Origin: Pseudomonadota bacterium
GTDB lineage: Bacteria; Desulfobacterota; Desulfobacteria; Desulfobacterales; RPRI01
NCBI GenBank assembly: GCA_018817425.1
Contig: JAHITX010000011.1
Coordinates: 58,265-122,264, forward strand
Direction: 5' to 3'
DNA length: 64,000 bases
The notes beneath the pieces were generated by a model. It saw nothing but the letters and a program-made list of their open reading frames with translations. It was not told where the DNA came from and searched no databases. Each line of letters opens with the position of its first letter. Position 1 is the stretch's first letter. Positions 1 to 8,793 of the stretch are shown here, in pieces. A program made the position numbers and the translations under genes.

Positions 1-783
1 ATCGGTCAAATGAACACAGTGACAGGCAAGAAGGTTTGAAGACAATACTCCGATATCTTCTAAGAATCCAACAGGCGTAAGCCCATATTTTGCTTTTATT
101 TGTAAGATTTCACTTTCAGTTTCTGCAACATGGATAACCAGCAAAAGATCATTTTTTTTAGCAAGCAAAGCTGCATTTTTAAGAAGTTCAGGTGCGCAAA
201 GATATGTGGAATGAGGCTCTACGGCAATCTTTATCAAAGGATCATCGCGATACTTTTCGATAAGCATTTTAGTATATAAAAAGCCTTTTTCTATAGGCCC
301 GTAATTTGGCGAAGGAAAATCATAAAGCACTTCACCAACTAACGCACGTAACCCTGCATCAGAAGCTGCCATGGCAACATGGTCTTCAAAAAGATACATG
401 TCGCAAAAGCAGGTGATACCTGATTGAATCATTTCCGCGCAGGCAAGAAGTGCCCCGTCATAAACTCTTTGCTGTGTGAGCTTCGATTCTGCCGGAAAAA
501 TATGGTTATTGAGCCAGTCCATCAGAGGCAGATCGTCTGCAAGACCTCTGAATATAGACATTGATGCATGGGTATGCGCATTTATAAGACCAGGCATAAT
601 TATGCCGCCTTTTGCATCAATAACCTTTGCAGCCTTATACGAAGAGAGTTCTCCGGTTTTGCCCGTTGCTGTTATGATATCTTTGTTTACAGCCACAGCA
701 CCGTTTTCTATTATGGTATTTTCACGGTCCATTAAAACAAGTGTGCCGTTTAATATCAGAATATCCGCAGAAAGCTCATTCAT
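1..783 (-). CDS. mtaD: MTA/SAH deaminase-type amidohydrolase, 3' end outside window
   Basis: Encodes the first 261 residues of a metal-dependent amidohydrolase; the rest lies beyond position 1. The metal-binding NAHTH motif is at residues 68-72, preceded by the usual GGIIMPGLI strand. Further on are VEPHSTYLC and IHVAETESE, the positions where MtaD-type enzymes place substrate and metal histidines. The family deaminates S-methyl-5'-thioadenosine and S-adenosylhomocysteine in the cytoplasm. The ATG at 783 overlaps the end of the phosphorylase gene by 8 bp, so the two are translationally coupled and probably act in one purine/methylthioadenosine salvage route. Other cyclic deaminases such as guanine deaminase cannot be excluded. 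Confidence 0.85.
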   Translation of the reverse strand, partial: MNELSADILILNGTLVLMDRENTIIENGAVAVNKDIITATGKTGELSSYKAAKVIDAKGGIIMPGLINAHTHASMSIFRGLADDLPLMDWLNNHIFPAESKLTQQRVYDGALLACAEMIQSGITCFCDMYLFEDHVAMAASDAGLRALVGEVLYDFPSPNYGPIEKGFLYTKMLIEKYRDDPLIKIAVEPHSTYLCAPELLKNAALLAKKNDLLLVIHVAETESEILQIKAKYGLTPVGFLEDIGVLSSNLLACHCVHLTD

Positions 784-1603
784 TAATATCTCTTATAACC
801 TTTCTTATTATTACTCCTATTTTGGGAGTTATGTTTCTTGCTGTTTCAATGATTTCATCAATTGAAGAAGGTGAAGGGTTATCAGGGTTATGAACATTGG
901 TTATTGCCGAAAGACCGAGAATCCTCATGCCGGCATGAACACCGGAAATTACTTCCTGCACTGTGGAAAAGCCAACCGCATCGGCGCCTATTGTTTTTAA
1001 AAAACGGACTTCTGCGGGAGTTTCAAGGGAAGGTCCCAAAAGCCCGGCATAAACACCTTTCTTTAAAGGCAGGCCATCTTCTTTTGCTGCATTTAAGGCG
1101 GATTCAATTAAATTTTTATCATATACTGCACTCATATCAGGAAACCTGACACCCAGGCTATCGTCATTAGAACCAACAAGCGGATTATAGCCGGTCAGGT
1201 TTATATGATCTGTTATTACCATTATATCCCCAGAAGAAAATGATGTATTAAGCCCCCCTGCGGCATTTGTTAAAATCAGGAATTTTACTCCAAGTTCCTG
1301 CATAACCCTTATGGGAAAAGTAACCTCAAGAGGCGAGTAACCTTCGTAGAGATGAAAACGCCCCTGCAGGACTATAACTTCATGTTCTTCAAATTTTCCA
1401 ACAAGAAGCTTGCTTATATGGCTTTCAACCGTAGAAACCGGGAAATTAGGAATGTCTTCGTACCGGCAGGAATAAGAAATATCCATTGCCTGCATGCTCT
1501 CACTTAAACCGGTACCGGAAAGAATAGCTATTTTAGGGATATTTTTGATATATTTTCTTAAAAACGCAGCGGTTTTTTTTGCAATTTTACCTGATGTTAT
1601 CAT
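776..1603 (-). CDS. Purine nucleoside / methylthioadenosine phosphorylase
   Basis: 275-residue trimeric-type purine nucleoside phosphorylase, which splits a nucleoside with phosphate into base and pentose-1-phosphate. Visible family blocks are GTGLSE near the N-terminus, LILTNAAGGLN, GDIMVITDHINLTGYNPL, LGPSLETPAEVR (substrate-side Glu), FSTVQEV and LSAITN (base-binding Asn). The normal HxYEG loop appears as RFHLYEGY. Length is normal for the PNP/MTAP superfamily. It overlaps the downstream deaminase by 8 bp; deaminase plus phosphorylase suggests an MTA to methylthioinosine to hypoxanthine route. Whether the preferred substrate is inosine/guanosine or an MTA derivative cannot be settled from motifs alone. 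Confidence 0.85.
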   Translation of the reverse strand: MITSGKIAKKTAAFLRKYIKNIPKIAILSGTGLSESMQAMDISYSCRYEDIPNFPVSTVESHISKLLVGKFEEHEVIVLQGRFHLYEGYSPLEVTFPIRVMQELGVKFLILTNAAGGLNTSFSSGDIMVITDHINLTGYNPLVGSNDDSLGVRFPDMSAVYDKNLIESALNAAKEDGLPLKKGVYAGLLGPSLETPAEVRFLKTIGADAVGFSTVQEVISGVHAGMRILGLSAITNVHNPDNPSPSSIDEIIETARNITPKIGVIIRKVIRDINE

Positions 1604-1666
1604 ATGATTTTACCAATTTGGAAATGATTTTAATAAATTTAGAAATATTTAATATACTCTTTATAA

Positions 1667-2722
1667 TTAGTCAACAATACCGCTGTCTTTAAAATGTGCA
1701 AGTTTTAGCGTATCGCCCGAAACAGTTTTTAAATATCTCGGCAACATAGGTATTTTTCCTCCTCCTCCCGGAAGATCTTTCATATATTGCGGGACACAAA
1801 GGCCGGATAATCCATAAAGAGATTGCATTATATTCAGCCCATCTTCAATAGTTGTTTTAAAATGAAGGGTTCCTCTTACCGTATCCAGTTGATGTATATA
1901 GTATGGCTTAACCCTTATCATAACGAGCTTTTTCATCAGAGTCTTCATTATGTCCGCATCGTTATTAATACCGCTTAAAAGCACTGTCTGGCAGCCAAGT
2001 GGAATTCCGGCATCAGCAAGAGTAGCACATGCAAGAGCGGCTTCTTTTGTTATTTCATCCGGATGATTAAAATGGACATTTATAAAAAGAGGATGATAGC
2101 AGCGTAATATATCCGCAAGATCTTTTGTAATCCTTTGAGGAAGCGTGCATGGAATTCTTGTGTGAATCCGCAGTATTTCAATATGGCCGATTGCTCTTAA
2201 ATCTTTTAAAATATTGCCTAACTTTTTGTCTTCCAAAAGCAAGGGGTCGCCACCTGAAATCACAACCTCACGTATAGTTTTGGTTTTTTTGATATATTCT
2301 ATGCCTGTGTTAATTGTTTCATCCGTTATTGCCAAAGAGTGCCCGACTTTTCTTTTTCTCATACAAAAGCGGCAATACATTGCACATTCGGCAGAAACCA
2401 TAAAAAGTACCCTGTCAGGATAACGATGAATCAAGTTTGGTACCGGAGACTGAATTTCCTCACAAAGCGGGTCGGGATCAGTAATAGTATTAAAATCTTC
2501 GATTTCTTTCAGATCCGGAATAGCCTGTTTGCCTATAGGGCAATTCGCATGTTTGATTAAGGAAAGATAGTAAGGATTTATGCGCATAGGGTATGTTTTT
2601 ATTATTTTTTCTATATTATTTTTTTCAACCGGCAATATCTCCAAAAGCTCTTCGGATTTTATTATGCTGTTTTGCACAAGATCATGCCAGTCTGAAAAAT
2701 CTTTATAATTAAATTGTTTCAA
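1667..2722 (-). CDS. KamA-family radical SAM aminomutase-like protein
   Basis: 351 residues, shorter than classical lysine 2,3-aminomutase (about 416) and close to the EpmB length. The radical SAM cysteines are C113, C117 and C120 (CAMYCRFC). The PLP-lysine motif LPGGGGKIPM is present, and the acidic residues that hold the lysine substrate in LAM have counterparts in HQLD and KDLPGGGG. Retention of both acidic positions favours a free amino-acid 2,3-aminomutase over EpmB, but the short C-terminus leaves this open. The first in-frame start is TTG at 2722, with AAGGA about 10 nt upstream; the next Met is far inside the protein. It stands alone, with no epm or efp neighbour. Confidence 0.8.
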   Translation of the reverse strand: MKQFNYKDFSDWHDLVQNSIIKSEELLEILPVEKNNIEKIIKTYPMRINPYYLSLIKHANCPIGKQAIPDLKEIEDFNTITDPDPLCEEIQSPVPNLIHRYPDRVLFMVSAECAMYCRFCMRKRKVGHSLAITDETINTGIEYIKKTKTIREVVISGGDPLLLEDKKLGNILKDLRAIGHIEILRIHTRIPCTLPQRITKDLADILRCYHPLFINVHFNHPDEITKEAALACATLADAGIPLGCQTVLLSGINNDADIMKTLMKKLVMIRVKPYYIHQLDTVRGTLHFKTTIEDGLNIMQSLYGLSGLCVPQYMKDLPGGGGKIPMLPRYLKTVSGDTLKLAHFKDSGIVD

Positions 2723-2887
2723 GTTAAATGGGTCCTTAATAATTATATTTATTAACAGAACAAGAATAGTATATTATTAATTATAATAATCAACTAATTC
2801 TGTCGATTAAAGAAAATTTATAAATCAACCATGTTGAAAAGCTAAAGAAATGAAAAGAAGATGTAAATGGGCAGGCCCTGATCCTGT

Positions 2888-3030
2888 GAGCCACTTTCAT
2901 AACGTTTCAGTTTGGTCAAGCTCAAGGAGGGAGAAAATATTAACCACAGGAATACATTGAGTATTTCGAGGATTAAAATTTGAGCCCAACGCTTAAGATC
3001 GGCCAAAATGGGGCGTTTTGAAACTGGCTC
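2888..3030 (-). repeat. MITE-like repeat, copy 1 (inverted relative to copies 2 and 3)
   Basis: A 143-bp element of the same family as 6939-7080 and 26477-26618. Its ends are imperfect inverted repeats of about 17 bp (GAGCCAGTTTCAAAACG against GAGCCACTTTCATAACG). Directly outside both ends lies the tetranucleotide CTGT, a likely target-site duplication. Short open frames across it (for example 2842-3120) are artefacts of the repeat. It sits in the 618-bp gap between the KamA-like gene and the PxxKW gene; I see no gene in the rest of that gap. Confidence 0.8.
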
Positions 3031-3285
3031 CTGTATATATTGATTATTACGATAACAAGTGGGGCTTTGAAGTTCACGCCGATAGAATTCTTTTTGAATT
3101 TCTGGTTCTTGAAGGGGCACAGGCCGGTTGGAACTGAATTATATTTTTTTAAAAAAAGAAATAATTACAAAAAGGCTTTTAAATTTTTTGATCCCAAAAT
3201 AATATTTGCCCATGAATCAAATAAGATAGTACCACTTCTTCCAGATAAAGGCATAATAAGGAACAAACTGTTTTCGTTATGAAGA

Positions 3286-3337
3286 AATAAAAAACGGCCT
3301 CGTAAAAATATAAAATTAAATTTTAAACGAAGCCGTT
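3286..3337 (-). terminator. Rho-independent terminator of the PxxKW gene
   Basis: Read on the minus strand, AACGGCTTCG pairs with CGAGGCCGTT across a 25-nt AT-rich loop, and the stem is followed by TTTTTTATT. It lies 4 nt past the stop codon of the PxxKW gene. Confidence 0.7.
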
Positions 3338-3340
3338 ATA

Positions 3341-3619
3341 TTATCGTTTGCTTCCGCGTTTGGATGCCTTGATTGGATTAACTTTTGTTTTTGCTACAGC
3401 AGCGGTTGCAATATGAGTCGCAAAATTGCAATTCCCGTTTTTCCACTTTAAGGAAGGTTCCGGATAGGAAGCGCAATACCAGCCAGAAGAGGTTTCGATG
3501 CTTTTACCGCAACCTTTGCATTGTTCAATTATTTCATGGCATGATCCGCCGTTATATGAACAACCTTTAGCTGCCATAAATGGACATTCCCTACCGTTTT
3601 TTATTGTTGTACAAACCAT
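3341..3619 (-). CDS. PxxKW family cysteine-rich protein
   Basis: 92-residue protein with about nine cysteines in CxxC-like pairs (CPF, CKGCGK, CASYPEP, CNFATH) and the PSLKW motif that gives this small family its name. It occurs mainly in Deltaproteobacteria; the function is unknown, and the cysteines suggest metal or Fe-S binding (inference). The ATG at 3619 is preferred over GTG at 3631 because AAAGGTGG lies about 7-8 nt upstream of it. The C-terminus is basic (KASKRGSKR). It is monocistronic with its own terminator. Confidence 0.75.
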   Translation of the reverse strand: MVCTTIKNGRECPFMAAKGCSYNGGSCHEIIEQCKGCGKSIETSSGWYCASYPEPSLKWKNGNCNFATHIATAAVAKTKVNPIKASKRGSKR

Positions 3620-3860
3620 TCTTATCACCACCTTTTACGAAATATAAAAGCAAAAAAAAGACCTATGTAAACACTTTAGGCCTTTTATCAAGCTACTAAA
3701 TTGTATCGAAGGACTCGAAAGCCCATCAAATTTTTGGCTTAATATAATCAATATTATTGCTTTGTCAAGAATAATTATCGACAGCAAGGCAAGAAAATCA
3801 ATAATTATTTTGCCTTAATTCAAATATGATAGACTCGTAAAAAGCCGGAATATACCTGTT

Positions 3861-3934
3861 TCGTCATGCCGAACCCGATCCTGCATCCAGTAATTTCAAT
3901 AGGTTCTGGATACCGGCTTTCGCCGGTATGACGA
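3861..3934. repeat. REP-like palindromic repeat, family 2 copy A
   Basis: The 74-bp segment starts TCGTCATGCCG and ends with its complement CGGTATGACGA. Its inner part (TTCTGGATACCGG) recurs at 6613-6660. It sits in the 523-bp gap 3620-4142, in which I see no gene. Confidence 0.7.
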
Positions 3935-4142
3935 CTTGAGGTGTTTTTATGAATTCATCAAATATAGCCTGCTTTTTATTGTTACAAAATCTTGTCTAAA
4001 TTTATTCATTATGATAGAAGCGTTCAGATTTTTGTAGTTTTTTCGCAATTAAAACAGAAGCCGATTTTTGCTGCAAACAAAGTGTTGGTTTAGATTTCAA
4101 TAACTTTAGATAAATTTTATGCAAAGGCCTCAGGGAGAGATT

Positions 4143-4769
4143 ATGCTAAAACGATTTTTACCAAAAGAAACGGGGTTTTTTGAATTTTTCGAACGGCAAA
4201 TAGCTCTTACCATAAAAGGAGTCGAAGAATTTTTAGAGCTTGTAACAAATGCTGATAATATTGAAGAACGGGTAGAACGGATTAAAGAAATAGAACATCA
4301 ATCAGATAATGTAACTCACGAATGCTATAGCGCTTTGCGTAAAACTTTTATCACTCCTTTTGATCGCACGGAGATCATTGCCATGATCAAAAAGCTTGAT
4401 GATATAATGGATGCCACAGATTCGGCAGCTGAGCGCATTTTGATATACGAAGTAACGGAATTTCTTCCTGAAATGAAAGAAATTGCACTTTTACTTTTAA
4501 AAGCCTCCATGGAACTTCAGCAAGCATTAAAAATGTTGAATAAGCCCAAAAAGCGGGAGGCCGTACTTAATAGCTGTGTTATTATTCATAAACTTGAAAA
4601 TAGCGGCGATGATGTTTTACGCAAAGGGCTTGCTAGGTTATTCAAAGAGGAAAAAGATCCTATTAAGCTTATAAAGTATAAAGAAATACTACAGGATCTT
4701 GAATGTGCTACAGATTTTGCTGAGGAAGTGGCTAATCTGATTGAAGGAGTAATACTAGAGGAAGATTAG
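4143..4769 (+). CDS. DUF47/PhoU-like phosphate transport accessory protein
   Basis: 208-residue, mostly helical, cytoplasmic protein of the DUF47 (TIGR00153, PhoU-related) family, with charged repeats such as DNIEERVERIKEIEHQSD and TPFDRTEI. These proteins accompany Pit transporters and are thought to modulate phosphate uptake. It ends 2 nt before the pit gene, so the two form an operon. The ATG at 4143 is chosen over 4119 because AGGGAGA lies just upstream of it. Confidence 0.85.
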   Translation: MLKRFLPKETGFFEFFERQIALTIKGVEEFLELVTNADNIEERVERIKEIEHQSDNVTHECYSALRKTFITPFDRTEIIAMIKKLDDIMDATDSAAERILIYEVTEFLPEMKEIALLLLKASMELQQALKMLNKPKKREAVLNSCVIIHKLENSGDDVLRKGLARLFKEEKDPIKLIKYKEILQDLECATDFAEEVANLIEGVILEED

Positions 4770-4771
4770 AG

Positions 4772-5803
4772 ATGGCTCCCATATGGTATGTTGTAATATT
4801 TACTGTTATTATTGCGCTTGTTTTTGATGTTATCAATGGTTTTCATGACGCGGCCAATTCTATAGCCACCGTTGTTTCAACCCGTGTTCTTTCTCCACGA
4901 CTTGCCGTAATTTGGGCGGCATTTTTCAATTTTATTGCCATGTTTGTTTTTGCACCAAAGGTAGCGGATACCATCTCTAAAATCATTCATATAAATGCTA
5001 ATGATCCTGCTTATGTGTATGTAGTATTATCAGGTCTAATCGGAGCAATTGTATGGGATTTACTGACTTGGTGGTGGGGGCTTCCGACCAGCTCCTCCCA
5101 TGCTCTGATAGGCGGTTTTGCGGGTGCCGGAATTACATATGCAGGCTTTTCTGCACCAAGGTGGGATAAATTATTTGCTACAATTACTTTTATACCGGTA
5201 GCACCTCTTATGGGTTTTGTGCTTGGTTTGCTTTTTATGTTCCTTGTATTATGGATTTTCAGGAGATGGCGCCCAAAACAGGTGGACAATTTATTCCGGA
5301 AAGGTCAACTTTTTTCTGCAGCTCTTTATTCACTTGGGCATGGAGGTAATGACGCCCAGAAAACCATGGGAATTATTATTGCCCTGCTGGTTGCTTCCGG
5401 CGTCATGGATAGCACAGTCACTCTCAGTCTGAGTGATTTTTCCACAGCATGGATTATACTGTCATGCCACCTTGCGATGGCTATAGGTACTGCATTTGGG
5501 GGCTGGCGGATAGTTAAAACAATGGGTATGAAAATTACCAAGTTAAAACCTGTTGGAGGGTTCTGCGCCGAAACAGCCGGAGCTCTTACACTCTTTTTTG
5601 CAACCTATGCGGGGATTCCTGTTTCAACAACGCACACCATTGCAGGATCAATTGTCGGAGTAGGATCTACATCCAAGCTTTCAAGCGTAAAGTGGGGTGT
5701 AGCGGCACGCATAGTCTGGGCATGGGTTATTACTATTCCTGCTTCAGCCCTTGTTGCTTCATTATTTATGTATGCGATGCAATTTTTGCATCCTCATTTT
5801 TGA
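4772..5803 (+). CDS. pit: Pit-family inorganic phosphate transporter
   Basis: 343-residue inner-membrane symporter with about ten hydrophobic segments. Both internal repeats of the PHO4/Pit family are clear: GFHDAANSIATVVSTRV near residue 25 and LGHGGNDAQKTMGIIIA near residue 190, plus PVSTTHTI near residue 285. It imports phosphate, usually as a metal-phosphate complex, with protons or sodium. It follows the DUF47 gene by 2 nt, and its 3' end overlaps the convergent ubiX gene by 10 bp. Confidence 0.92.
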   Translation: MAPIWYVVIFTVIIALVFDVINGFHDAANSIATVVSTRVLSPRLAVIWAAFFNFIAMFVFAPKVADTISKIIHINANDPAYVYVVLSGLIGAIVWDLLTWWWGLPTSSSHALIGGFAGAGITYAGFSAPRWDKLFATITFIPVAPLMGFVLGLLFMFLVLWIFRRWRPKQVDNLFRKGQLFSAALYSLGHGGNDAQKTMGIIIALLVASGVMDSTVTLSLSDFSTAWIILSCHLAMAIGTAFGGWRIVKTMGMKITKLKPVGGFCAETAGALTLFFATYAGIPVSTTHTIAGSIVGVGSTSKLSSVKWGVAARIVWAWVITIPASALVASLFMYAMQFLHPHF

Positions 5804-6408
5804 AGGTCCCGTTCCTTTTTCAAAAGGTCCATAGCTTTATCTCCATCCGCCTGGGACCATCGTTTAAAGGAATCAATCTTTATATCAAAGATATTCAGTG
5901 TTCTTGCCACACTTTGATCTACTATATCCTGGATTGTTGCAGGTCTTGTATAAAAGCTTACAGCAGAAAGAGTGATGATAGCGCCTATATCGACTGCCTG
6001 GGACATCAACCTGAAATGACCCTTGTGAAAAGGTGATTCTCCAAGCATTAAAACAAGTTTTCTTCTCTCCTTCAGTGTCACATCCGCAGCTCTGATCAAA
6101 AGATTAACGCTGAAGGAATTAGCAATTCCGGATAAAGTCTTTATGGAACAAGGAATGACAACCATACCGATTGTTTCAAATGATCCGCTTGCGATAGAAG
6201 CCCCAACATTATCGATATCATGGTAATAATGTGCAAGCCCCTTTACATGATCTATCGAACAATCCGTTTCCAATCGAATTATTTTTTCAGCAGCATTAGA
6301 TAAAACAAGATGTGTTTCAATATCCGTATCCTTTAACAGCTCCAGCATTCTTATGCCGTAAATTGCACCCGTAGCTCCTGATATTCCGATTACCAATCGT
6401 TTTTTCAT
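5794..6408 (-). CDS. ubiX: Flavin prenyltransferase UbiX
   Basis: 204-residue flavoprotein. The N-terminal GISGATGAIYGIRMLELL and VVIPCSIKTLSGIANSF blocks are diagnostic of UbiX/Pad1, which attaches a dimethylallyl group to FMN to make the prenylated FMN cofactor of UbiD decarboxylases. RKLVLMLGESPFHKGH corresponds to the phosphate-binding segment. Start at 6408 with AGAGGAA upstream. No ubiD partner lies nearby, so it may serve UbiD-type enzymes elsewhere. Confidence 0.92.
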   Translation of the reverse strand: MKKRLVIGISGATGAIYGIRMLELLKDTDIETHLVLSNAAEKIIRLETDCSIDHVKGLAHYYHDIDNVGASIASGSFETIGMVVIPCSIKTLSGIANSFSVNLLIRAADVTLKERRKLVLMLGESPFHKGHFRLMSQAVDIGAIITLSAVSFYTRPATIQDIVDQSVARTLNIFDIKIDSFKRWSQADGDKAMDLLKKERDLQK

Positions 6409-6612
6409 GAAATTCCTCTTTAGCTAAATTTGTATAAATACTAACAATCACATAAAGGTATGGCAATATTTATTTTACAGTCTTGATCTTCAATGAAAAT
6501 ATATAAAAGATGAAGCCAATTATTTGACCTGATTAAAGTATTTTAAGATTCCTCACTTACGTTCCAAATGACATTTATTCTAGTTGTGGCACAGTCTCAA
6601 AGTCAGGAATAT

Positions 6613-6660
6613 CGTAATTCCAATTGGTTCTGGATACCGGATCAAGTCCGGCATGACGGT
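6613..6660. repeat. REP-like palindromic repeat, family 2 copy B
   Basis: Shares with copy A (3861-3934) the core TTCTGGATACCGG followed by CCGG and ATGACGG. It lies in the 681-bp gap 6409-7089, which otherwise holds the second MITE-like copy and no convincing gene. Confidence 0.65.
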
Positions 6661-6938
6661 TTTGATTGTTTGTGCATAACCATTATTTCTAAATGCAGTT
6701 ACCCTGGGTGTCAGCCTTTAAAATCGAGAATCATTTTCACAAGGGATACCACCGTTATCGCCATCCATTTTTGTATAAAACAGTTCCGAATAAAGAACTC
6801 AGCCTCCGCACGAGACGTCATTTCACTGTCGGATTCTTTGGAACTTGTATATTGCAGAAGGAAAGAGAGTAACTGTGGCCTTCATATACCGGAACGGCGC
6901 GTTAGCGGAATCTCGATTAGGTGAAAGGCTTGTGGCTA

Positions 6939-7080
6939 GAGCCAGTTTCGAAACGTCCCATTTTGGCCGATCTCTGTGTTGGGTGAAAAATTTAATCCTC
7001 GAAATACTCCATGTATTCCTGCGGTTAAAATTTTCACCCGCCTTGACCTTGACCAAACTGAAACGTTTTGAAAGTAGCTC
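6939..7080 (+). repeat. MITE-like repeat, copy 2
   Basis: 142-bp copy of the element also at 2888-3030 and 26477-26618, starting GAGCCAGTTTCGAAACG and ending with CGTTTTGAAAGTAGCTC. Flanking tetranucleotides are GCTA and GTTA, one mismatch, in line with an aged 4-bp target duplication. It ends 9 bp from the stop codon of the NYN gene. Confidence 0.8.
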
Positions 7081-7089
7081 GTTAGTATA

Positions 7090-7896
7090 TTATTTTGCAC
7101 GAAGATACAGATCTTTCTGATTTGATCCTGGTGATTGCCGTTCTTCTGTCATAAAGAGATCTTTTTTTGCTCTGACAAGATCAGAGAGCTTCTTGTACCC
7201 GTATAACCTGGAGTCAAAGTCAGGTTGCAATTTGGTAAGGTAGCTCCCAAAAGTGCCAAGCTGTGCCCATCCTGCGTCGTCAGTTGATTGCTCTAATGCT
7301 GTGAGAACGAATTTTTTGGGAAATTTTTGGGCTGGCTCAGTCGTTTCGGGAAGGGTGTGAGTTATCATAGGTTTATTCTCATTTTCATCCTTTCCTGACA
7401 GGCTAACTGGATCGTTTTTAATGCGTGGACGAAGGACTTCAGTAAACACAAACTTGTGGCAGGCATTTCTGAACGCCTCCGGCGTTTTCTTTTCACCAAA
7501 TCCAAGAACTGTAAGGCCCTCTTCTCGCAAACGCATGGCAAGACCTGTAAAATCACTGTCGCTGGTGATTAGGCAGAAACCATCGAATCTTCGAGTATAT
7601 AGCAAATCCATTGCATCGATGATCAGAGTGCTGTCTGTGGCATTTTTTCCGGTTGTGTAGGCAAATTGCTGAACCGGCTTTATGGCGTATCTCTGCAACA
7701 CCTTTTTCCAGGAAGCACTTGTTGGAGCAGTAAAATCCCCATAAATACGCTTTACAGTTGCTTCCCCAAATCTTGCAATTTCTGCGAGAAGACTCTCGAT
7801 GACAGCAGCTTGAGCATTATCAGCGTCAATTAAAACTGCCAGTTGAAGGGTTGGCTCTTCGGATTCAATTTTTGCTACTAATCGTGGGGATGTCAT
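7090..7896 (-). CDS. NYN-domain (LabA/MARF1-like) nuclease with C-terminal LOTUS/OST-HTH domain
   Basis: 268 residues. The N-terminal part is a PIN-like NYN domain with its acidic residues visible in LAVLIDADNAQ, NATDSTLIIDAMDLL and CLITSDSDFTGLA. After a linker, residues about 205-260 (ALEQSTDDAGWAQLGTFGS, DSRLYGYKKLSDLV) match the LOTUS/OST-HTH RNA-binding fold. Such proteins are predicted RNases that may act on RNA or small-RNA duplexes. The ATG at 7896 follows AGGAG by 5 nt and is preferred over the upstream ATG at 7941. No operon partner is seen. Confidence 0.82.
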   Translation of the reverse strand: MTSPRLVAKIESEEPTLQLAVLIDADNAQAAVIESLLAEIARFGEATVKRIYGDFTAPTSASWKKVLQRYAIKPVQQFAYTTGKNATDSTLIIDAMDLLYTRRFDGFCLITSDSDFTGLAMRLREEGLTVLGFGEKKTPEAFRNACHKFVFTEVLRPRIKNDPVSLSGKDENENKPMITHTLPETTEPAQKFPKKFVLTALEQSTDDAGWAQLGTFGSYLTKLQPDFDSRLYGYKKLSDLVRAKKDLFMTEERQSPGSNQKDLYLRAK

Positions 7897-8028
7897 GATG
7901 ACTCCTGTTTTATAACAATATATTGAACAGTTTCCTCTCAATAACGGTGGTTTCTTTTTTAAAATTAGCTTCGGGTTTCTTTATCATGTTTTCAGTTAGA
8001 AATCTATAAGTATTATGATAATGTTCGG

Positions 8029-8190
8029 TTAATTGGTTTTAGCAAGATAAGGATTAAGCCTTCCGGGCCATGCATGGCCGCCTTCTTCTATTCTGTAAAA
8101 AAGTACTTTTACTCCTTCACTGCCTTTTCCATATGTATAGCATTTTTTGAATGATGACCTGTAGTTTCTTCCGGGTGTTTGAGGATTTAA
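8029..8190 (-). pseudogene. Relic of the C-terminus of a PHB-depolymerase-like esterase
   Basis: Read from about 8190 down to the stop at 8029-8031, the minus strand encodes NPQTPGRNYRSSFKKC, VKVLFYRIEEGGHAWPG and NPYLAKTN. The RIEEGGHAWPG stretch, with its catalytic-type histidine, is typical of the end of PHB depolymerase/feruloyl esterase (LpqC-like) proteins. No start and no upstream body of the gene are found, so this is a 5'-truncated remnant in the 503-bp gap 7897-8399. Confidence 0.55.
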
Positions 8191-8321
8191 TATCAAATAA
8201 CATAAATGTAATTATTTATGGCTTATATTACATATTTGTTTATAAGATAAAGCAGATTTATATACGGTTACTTAATTTATTAATTTGTTATATCAAAAGT
8301 TTATAAATATTAATTTGAGTA

Positions 8322-8337
8322 TGGCACAGTGATTGCT
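8322..8337 (+). promoter_or_regulatory. Sigma-54 promoter of the PII-Amt operon
   Basis: TGGCACAGTGATTGCT has GG and GC separated by exactly 10 nt and matches the -24/-12 consensus TGGCAC-N5-TTGCW at nearly every position. It lies 63 bp before the PII start, as expected for NtrC-controlled nitrogen genes. Confidence 0.85.
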
Positions 8338-8399
8338 CAAGTATTAAGGCAATTGGTGCTATTGCCAAGTTCGCAATAAATAACGGGAGGGATATTTAA

Positions 8400-8738
<339 letters not shown>

Positions 8739-8793
8739 TTTATTTAGATATAAGCATAAATATTAACAAAAGTATTTTAAACCTGGGGAGACA

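Noticed and set aside
2842..3282. Short open frames across the first MITE-like repeat
   Set aside because: Frames run through the repeat and its flanks; similar frames arise in the other copies, and no protein family is visible.
6568..7120. Open frames in 6568-6924 and 6845-7120
   Set aside because: They run through two repeat elements and show no protein family; no ribosome site is convincing.
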